64,000 nucleotides of DNA from Ascarosepion bandense (taxonomy: Eukaryota; Mollusca; Cephalopoda; Sepiida; Sepiidae). Numbering within the stretch: the first letter of the stretch is position 1; every line of letters starts with the position of its first letter. Position numbers and translations under genes: made by a program. Below are positions 58,111 through 64,000 of the stretch, one piece after another. The notes under the pieces are model-generated. The model did not search any database and was not told the origin of the DNA. It was given only the letters and a program-made list of their open reading frames with translations. Location of the stretch: NCBI GenBank assembly GCA_037127315.1, contig JBBBDQ010000192.1, forward strand, positions 5,701,501 to 5,765,500. The letters are read 5' to 3'.

Positions 58111-61078
58111 CACAGTTTTGTGGTGAGTAGATGGGTAGTAGTTAAAGCTTTCTTCTTTACTAACAAGTGACAAACAAACTCTCTTTTCGTTTCAATACAT
58201 ACATCTTTTTCTTCTTTCAATTCTTCCATATTTCGAACATAGCATAATGGATCAACTGTTGTCATGTGAAAATCAACCAATGACTAACGCTCCAGCCAAA
58301 ATCAAATCAGAAATGCGTAAGCATTAAAAAATATAAAAATAACAGTGAACACAGGCATACCTTTTTAGGTGGTTCATCTTTGCACACATGTGCATGTGGC
58401 GTTTGTGGCAGCCATTGGAGATTCAATCAACACACCAAATAGCTAAAAAAAAAAAATACCTCCGTGCAAACAAGAGATATGTTTAAATAATATTCATAAA
58501 AAGAATATACAAAAACCAAGAAATTAATTCACGAGTACAATTCACACATTCAAATACCTAGAACATAATATAACATAGCACAAAAAGCAACCTGATACTA
58601 CATTTCACCTGACACACACATGGAAGAACAAATATGCTATATTTACATGAATATACATATACACAGAAGAAAAACACTTTATAACCTGATTATGGCAATA
58701 TAGCATTGAACATTCACGTGAATACCACAATGACTTATACAAGAAACAAATCAAAGACACAAAATACAAAAAAGACAGAAATGATAATCATTCACATATA
58801 ACAAAAGATGCAAACTTATGGAGTCAACAACAAAAAAATAAAATGGCAGAGGTGACAAAACCTGGCCTTTACTCATTTATTATTATTACAACCACATCTA
58901 TACCATAGTTTCAATGATGTAGAAATTGGATCAGGTCATCAAATGTTAATATAGAAGGAAAGAAGTTCAATGAGTTTGATTAGGAAACGAGACTTTTAAT
59001 GAATTTTTCAGAAGTTCATATTTACTGCATTATTTGTTGTGCTTTCTTAGCCAAAATTTGATTGATAATTGAGCTTGTAGATGTTAACAAGCTTGTGGAG
59101 TTTTTGTGTATTGTGTAGGTGAAATGCATGTTCAATATGTAAACAAAGAAAATACAAGTGGCAGTAAAAACTTGAGTTTCTGCTACAGATGCTTATCCCT
59201 TTTATGTTAACTGCATTGCAACAAAGTTAAAAGGTCTCTTGAGTATTTCCTTTTCATCTTTTTGGTTCTGAAATCATTTATTGTAAGTAAGGATAAATAT
59301 GTTTATTGTAATTAAGGATACAAACAACTTGAGCTGAGTTGGGATCACCAAGTATGTTCGTTTTTCTGTTTGGTTCTGAAATAATTTATGGATATAAATA
59401 TCTAAGTCTGGTCAAGCTGAAATCAGCTTTGTGCTATGTTGGGAAGATTGAACCCTTGCTTTGTGAATTAGACTCTAAAATATGTATGACGATGTTGAAG
59501 ATAAGTGAAGAAAGTTCAGTCATCAGTGGATCGTGGAAATTAATATTTCCCCAGTGTGAATGCTATTATGTGGTTCATATCTTGAAGCCAGGAGGAGAAA
59601 AGGGAAGATTCTCTTCATTCCAGAGGTAAACATTGTAAAAGCACATATGTGACCAGAAACCGTTTCTGGTTTGTTTATTACTTGCATCATGGGGAAATTA
59701 ATTTCATTTTTCTTTTATTTGTTATTATTATTTTATTTATTGGTTTTATTTTATTTTATTTCCACACATTTTTTAGCATTTTTAGTTCCATTATATTTCT
59801 TAATTTTGTTTTCATAATATTCACATCAGTGAAAATTCTTTCAAATTTTCAAGCATATGAGTAGGTCAGTCCTAACATTGAAGTTAAAAAATTCTGCAAG
59901 TTATTTGAAAGGATTACTTCCAAAGGCATACTTATATTGTAGTAGTTGTGCCAAAACCTACCAATATCAGTATTGTTGTTCTGATCGGTTAAATGCAGTT
60001 TTGACTACTGAATTTCCACAGTAGAAACACCTTCCTCTGATGTCCCCCACCCCATGCTTATCCTAAAATTTGCCATGGGTTCTTTAATTGAATGTAGAAA
60101 GTTCATAACTTGACAAATTGTAATACTTTTTGTATTTCTAAATTCTCTAACAATCTTTATTTTTGTTGATGAAAAGCATTAAAAGAAATTGTTTGTATGT
60201 TTCTCTTGGACACTTTTATTGGTCATCACATGATTTTCTATTTTTTAAAAAATTCTTGAAATCTTTTGTTTGAATGATAATCTTCAAGATTAGATAAAAT
60301 TGGTTCCACAATAGAAGTTGTTTGTTAGTAACTTGGTCTGTGAAATTCCATTCTAATTCTAAAAAACATATAAATTTCACTATTTTTTTTTATAATGTTG
60401 CATGTGTTAAAATTATTCAACTTTTTAACATCTCAAATTGATGTTAAGTTCTTAAGTTGATTTTAAAAATTTCCACAAAACATTCTTGATTTATTTAAAA
60501 TGGAATGATCTATTATGACATGTCTGTAATTTGTATTTAGAAACATTGTATATATTTTCAATTTTGCTAGTAGAATTATTCACCTATATTATATATGATC
60601 CATTATTGTACATAATTAGGTTACAATAAAATTTGTATTTTAAACAAATTCTACCTTATGAAAATTGTAATGTAGCATAGTGAGGCACCCATATCAGAGA
60701 TTTGACCAAGTGAGATATCATATACTCATTGTGGGGGGGGGGGTATGAGATCCTTGCACTGATTCTGTTTGTCCCTACCATAAAATTTGCATTACCAATT
60801 TCTATGTCTACAAGTTGATTTAACTTGAGGTTTTTAGCATCATATTCTTCTAATTTCACAAAATTAAGTAATGTTGAAAAAGCTTTATTTTTACTTTTAC
60901 TATATTATGGCACTTTCTAGTATTTTGGTGACTCTAATATCACTAAATAACTCTAACTTTAAAGTAAAATAACTACTTTCAATATCTTTAAATAAATTTT
61001 CTATCAAATGAACACTGACAACATTCTTAATAATCTATGAATGTTTTGTTTGAAGCATCTTAAAATTAGCTACACTTT
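58111..61078. other. No recognised gene
   Basis: AT-rich unassigned sequence of almost 3 kb. A 96-codon plus-strand frame at 59339-59629 and a 67-codon minus-strand frame at 60656-60859 have no motifs I can name. A poly-G run of ten lies at 60733-60742. I see no transposon ends. Confidence 0.45.
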
Positions 61079-61425
61079 TATTCTCCTTTATGCTGAGGAT
61101 ACCATCAACGAAATATGTGAGCAATGGCTATGGAGAGGATAGAAATGAAAAGAAAACTGATACTTAACATCAGGAAAAAACAGCTGAAGTTTCTGGGACA
61201 TGTAATGAGGAAGGAGGGCTTGAAGAATCTGATACTCACAGGACAAAGATAAGGAAAAAGGAGAAATCAATGCATGACAGACAATGGGTTTGAGCAAGTG
61301 GATAGCAGAGCATAGTTTGGGAAGAGTAACAAGAAAAAGGATGTTAAGAGCTATAAATGAAAGGGAGATGTGGTGGGCTATGATCGCCTACATTCTGAAG
61401 AGACACAGCACATAGAAGAAGAAGA
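61079..61425 (+). mobile_element. LINE-B copy B4, 3' end
   Basis: Frames give AMERIEMKRKLILNIRKKQ, LKFLGHVMRKEGLKNLILTG and LRAINEREMWWAMIAYILKR ending HST and a stop near 61410, then GAAGAAGAAGATG. It is a decayed C-terminal fragment, useful as a reference for the origin of Sat58. Confidence 0.8.
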
Positions 61426-62384
61426 TGTTTTTTTCCTATCCCAGTCCAGTGATCTCTGTTCCAAGAGCACAATGTGATACTATAAATTGCCAGTAAAACA
61501 ACTATTTGACTTATAATAATTAACCAAATCATAATATTTACCATTTATATCATACCCACAAAGTTTAAACTGTCCTCTACTAGGATTGTTAGCCATTTCA
61601 CATCTTTTAATCTTTTAATAAATTATTTGAAATCCACACTTATTTTATTTTATCAATGTAAGCTATGGATTCTTTAGACATTTTGAATGGTAAATAAATA
61701 ATTAAAAAAAGGAATTTTACAAATTATTCCCAGTATTGATATTAAAAGTGAGAAATTTTAAAGTGTAAATACTCTTTAAAAGAATTTTCGTACATAATTA
61801 TTTAGAATTTAAATTTGTGATTAAAAACTAATCCAGTAAGAAAACTACAGTTAATTTGGCATTGGAGTGCAATGCTTTGGTTGTTTTTCTTTTTTGAAAT
61901 TCTGTTGAACATATTCAACAAGTGTTGCAGCTACAAATTAATGAACAAAAAACATACAACTGATTTTCTTGAATTGATAACAAATGTATTCAAATTAAGT
62001 AACAACTTCCCTAACACATTTAAATATATGAAAGCATATTTGTGTAAAAAATTATTAAATAAAATTCCTGTGAGTCATTGTGTGAAGACTGAAAAATATA
62101 AGACTAAGTGATTGAAGAAGAGAAGTCTTGTAATTTAAAAAGAGTATCACAAAACAACATTTATTAATAAAATAGAATCATGGAAAATAAGAGAAAAAAT
62201 GATTGCATGAGAGATGTAATAAAATAATTCAGAATTTTGATCAGCTCAGTTGAAAAGTTTTCATTTTACTTCTATTGTGTTTGGAAGTTGCGTGCCTCAC
62301 ATCTTACCTTGAGGGTGACTGAAAACCCTTTTCTGTAAATTGAGGTATTTGAAGAAGAAGAAGAAGAAGAAAACAATTGTGGCG
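61426..62384. other. No recognised features
   Basis: AT-rich sequence with (GAA)n at 62351-62371. Short open frames without motifs. Confidence 0.5.
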
Positions 62385-62520
62385 ATGATGATCTAGTGGC
62401 TCCACTTTAGTCACTTTCCCATCGCCATAAAGGTTGCCTGTCTGTGTTTTTTCTATAAATACTTTCATGGTAATTGTTCAGATGTGCTCTTTATTAGAGA
62501 ACCTAAGCTTTTTGAAGTTA
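62385..62520 (+). mobile_element. LINE-A internal fragment
   Basis: A short remnant equivalent to LQSLSHRRDVASLCLFYKYF, present here in frameshifted form (CACTTTAGTCACTTTCCCAT, then ATAAATACTTTCATGG). No 3' terminus. Confidence 0.6.
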
Positions 62521-62534
62521 AGTGAAGTACTATA

Positions 62535-63870
62535 ATAAACAAAATCTACAACAGCGGCAATATACTGGCGGGCCTAAGCAGATCAATTTTCATGGCATTA
62601 ACTAAGAAGGCAGGTACAAAAGAAATGTGAACTCTAGCAAACAATCAGCTTAATGAGCCACATAACAAAACTAATAATCTGGATTCTGATAAACAGAGCG
62701 CACAGCAGAATCAGCCCAGAGATAGGACAAGAATAGTGTAGCTTTGTTAAAGATACTGGAATGAGGAATGTGATATTCATGCTCAGAATGCTATCTGAAA
62801 GAGCAATACAAATGCAGAGAGACCTTTACCTTTAGACTATGCAAAGGTGTTTGACAAAGCACACTACAAAGGCTTGCTAGAGATGCTTAACCTCAACACT
62901 TTTAGAAAAGATGTTATGATAATCAAAAATCTATATTGACAGTAAACATGGAGTGAATTCAGCAGATATACGAAAATAGAAAGAGGTGTAAGACAAGGAT
63001 GTGTTTTCTTGCCGAATCTTTTCAACTTATACAGCAAAACAATTCTGAAAGAAATAAATTGCTAGGATTCATCATAGGTGGCCACAATCACAACAATGTA
63101 AGATACACAGATGACACAGTGCTGGTAGCAGACCCGGAAAGGAAAATTCAGGACCTCTTACAGAAGGAAAGCAAAAAGAAAGGACTGAGCATAAACTTCA
63201 AGAAAGCTGAATATATGACTATAAGCAAAAAAGAAGACCCTAAAATGCCAACTACAAGTCAGAGAAACTAAAATAAAACAAGTGAAAAATTTAAATACCT
63301 GGGAAATGTTCTGACAGAGGATGGAAAGTACAAAATTGAAATCCAAAGATGCATTGACATGGTCAAGGTCACATTTCAGAAGCTAAACAGAGTACTAAAA
63401 GATGGGAAAATCTTATTGGAAGCAAAGAAAAGTGTGCTGGATTGCTATGTGATATCTGTCCTTCTATATGGAAGTGAATGTTGGACGATCTCATCAAGGA
63501 TGAAGGAGAAGTTTGATGCAGCAGAAATGTGGTTATAAAGAAGGATGCTGAAGATACCATGCACTGAGCATGTGAGTAATGATGAGGTTTTGGAGAGGAT
63601 GAAAATGAGAAGAAAACTCATACTTAACATCAGGAAGGGACAGATGAGGAGGAAGTAGGGCCTGGAGAATTTAATACACACAGGACAGATAGAAGGAAAT
63701 AGAGATAGTAGCATGAGACACACTTAATAAGCCTGAGCAAATGGATGATGGTGTGGGGTTTTGAAGAGATACCAAGAAGAAAAATATTGAGAGTGACAAG
63801 AGACAGAGCCAAGTGGAAGTCCATGATTGCCTATGTCCTGAAGAGACGTGGCTCATGAAGAAGAACACTG
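62535..63870 (+). mobile_element. LINE-B copy B5, RT and C-terminal domain
   Basis: The longest LINE-B in the window. Across frameshifts it reads RMLSERAIQMQRDLYL, YAKVFDKAHYKGLLEMLN (motif A), IERGVRQGCVFLPNLFNLYS (motif B), IGGHNHNNVRYTDDTVLVAD (motif C, active site YTDD), ESKKKGLSINFKKAEYMTI, KFKYLGNVLTEDGKYKIEI (63287-63343), LLYGSECWTISSRMKEKFDA, RRMLKIP-like, SNDEVLERMKMRRKLILNI and ILRVTRDRAKWKSMIAYVLK ending at a stop and GAAGAAGAAC. Both satellite source segments are present here once each and in order. Confidence 0.88.
62999..63271 (+). pseudogene. LINE-B reverse transcriptase, open segment
   Basis: A 90-codon frame covering the active site: GFIIGGHNHNNVRYTDDTVL then VADPERKIQDLLQKESKKKG and LSINFKKAEYMTISKKE. 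The YxDD box is YTDD, so both aspartates remain. Frameshifts upstream (near 62990) and downstream (near 63265) separate it from the rest of the ORF. Confidence 0.75.
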
Positions 63871-64000
63871 GCATTGCAATCTTATCAATTTACACCTGAG
63901 CTAGCTTAGTGTAACTGTAAATTCGATGCTAACAATTTATTTTCTTGCACTTCTGGCACCATGCTTTCCAGTTAAAATTAATCTGCAAAAATTTAAATGC

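Noticed and set aside
59339..59629. 96-codon plus-strand frame as an exon
   Set aside because: No recognised similarity and no strong splice signals; not supported beyond being open.

Overview
The window is animal nuclear DNA, AT-rich, intron-bearing and almost entirely repetitive. I read it as probably molluscan and most likely cephalopod. That is an inference from the mix of many 5'-truncated LINEs, tRNA-type SINEs, Penelope-like fragments and Merlin, mariner and Tc1-type DNA transposons. No prokaryotic gene organisation is present.

Layout. 1-17040 is a 77-bp satellite (Sat77, about 221 units, running off the left edge). 17243-18450 is a decayed LINE of a family I call LINE-B, split by a fragment of a second family, LINE-A. 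18464-28418 holds the one real host gene, on the minus strand: three exons with matching phases (28398-28020, 20501-20391, 18694-18464) encode the first 240 residues of an SLC27A/FATP-type fatty-acid transporter and acyl-CoA synthetase, ending inside the AMP-binding P-loop YIYTSGTTG. Its introns contain a fold-back tRNA-SINE, Penelope-like DNA, a Merlin element with an 8-bp target duplication, a Tc1/mariner-type element and a perfect 63-bp-arm hairpin. The remaining exons should lie left of the window, so the next intron would contain the whole visible Sat77 array.

28855-32652 carries LINE-A and LINE-B copies. 32653-40421 is a second satellite, Sat58 (58 bp, about 134 units). From 40421 to the end there are more LINE-A and LINE-B copies, SINEs, a Penelope-like fragment, a mariner transposase remnant and microsatellites, with no recognisable host gene. 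A near-complete but broken LINE-A lies at 54540-58110, and a 271-codon RT reading frame with a damaged active site at 52259-53074.

Main finding. Both satellites appear to derive from protein-coding DNA of the same LINE family. Read in frame, a Sat77 unit gives KFNYLESVIIDDGKYKLKM, matching the LINE-B segment KFKYLGNVLTEDGKYKIEI at 63287-63343. A Sat58 unit gives NVLRATRDSCLSTEMIRPI, matching the LINE-B C-terminus (for example LRVTRDR...MIAYV near 63785). Sat58 sits inside a LINE-B copy at the corresponding position: LINE-B coding sequence runs into its left edge, and the LINE-B end CATAAAAGAAG follows its right edge. Two short windows of one LINE ORF have thus become two separate satellites about 15 kb apart.
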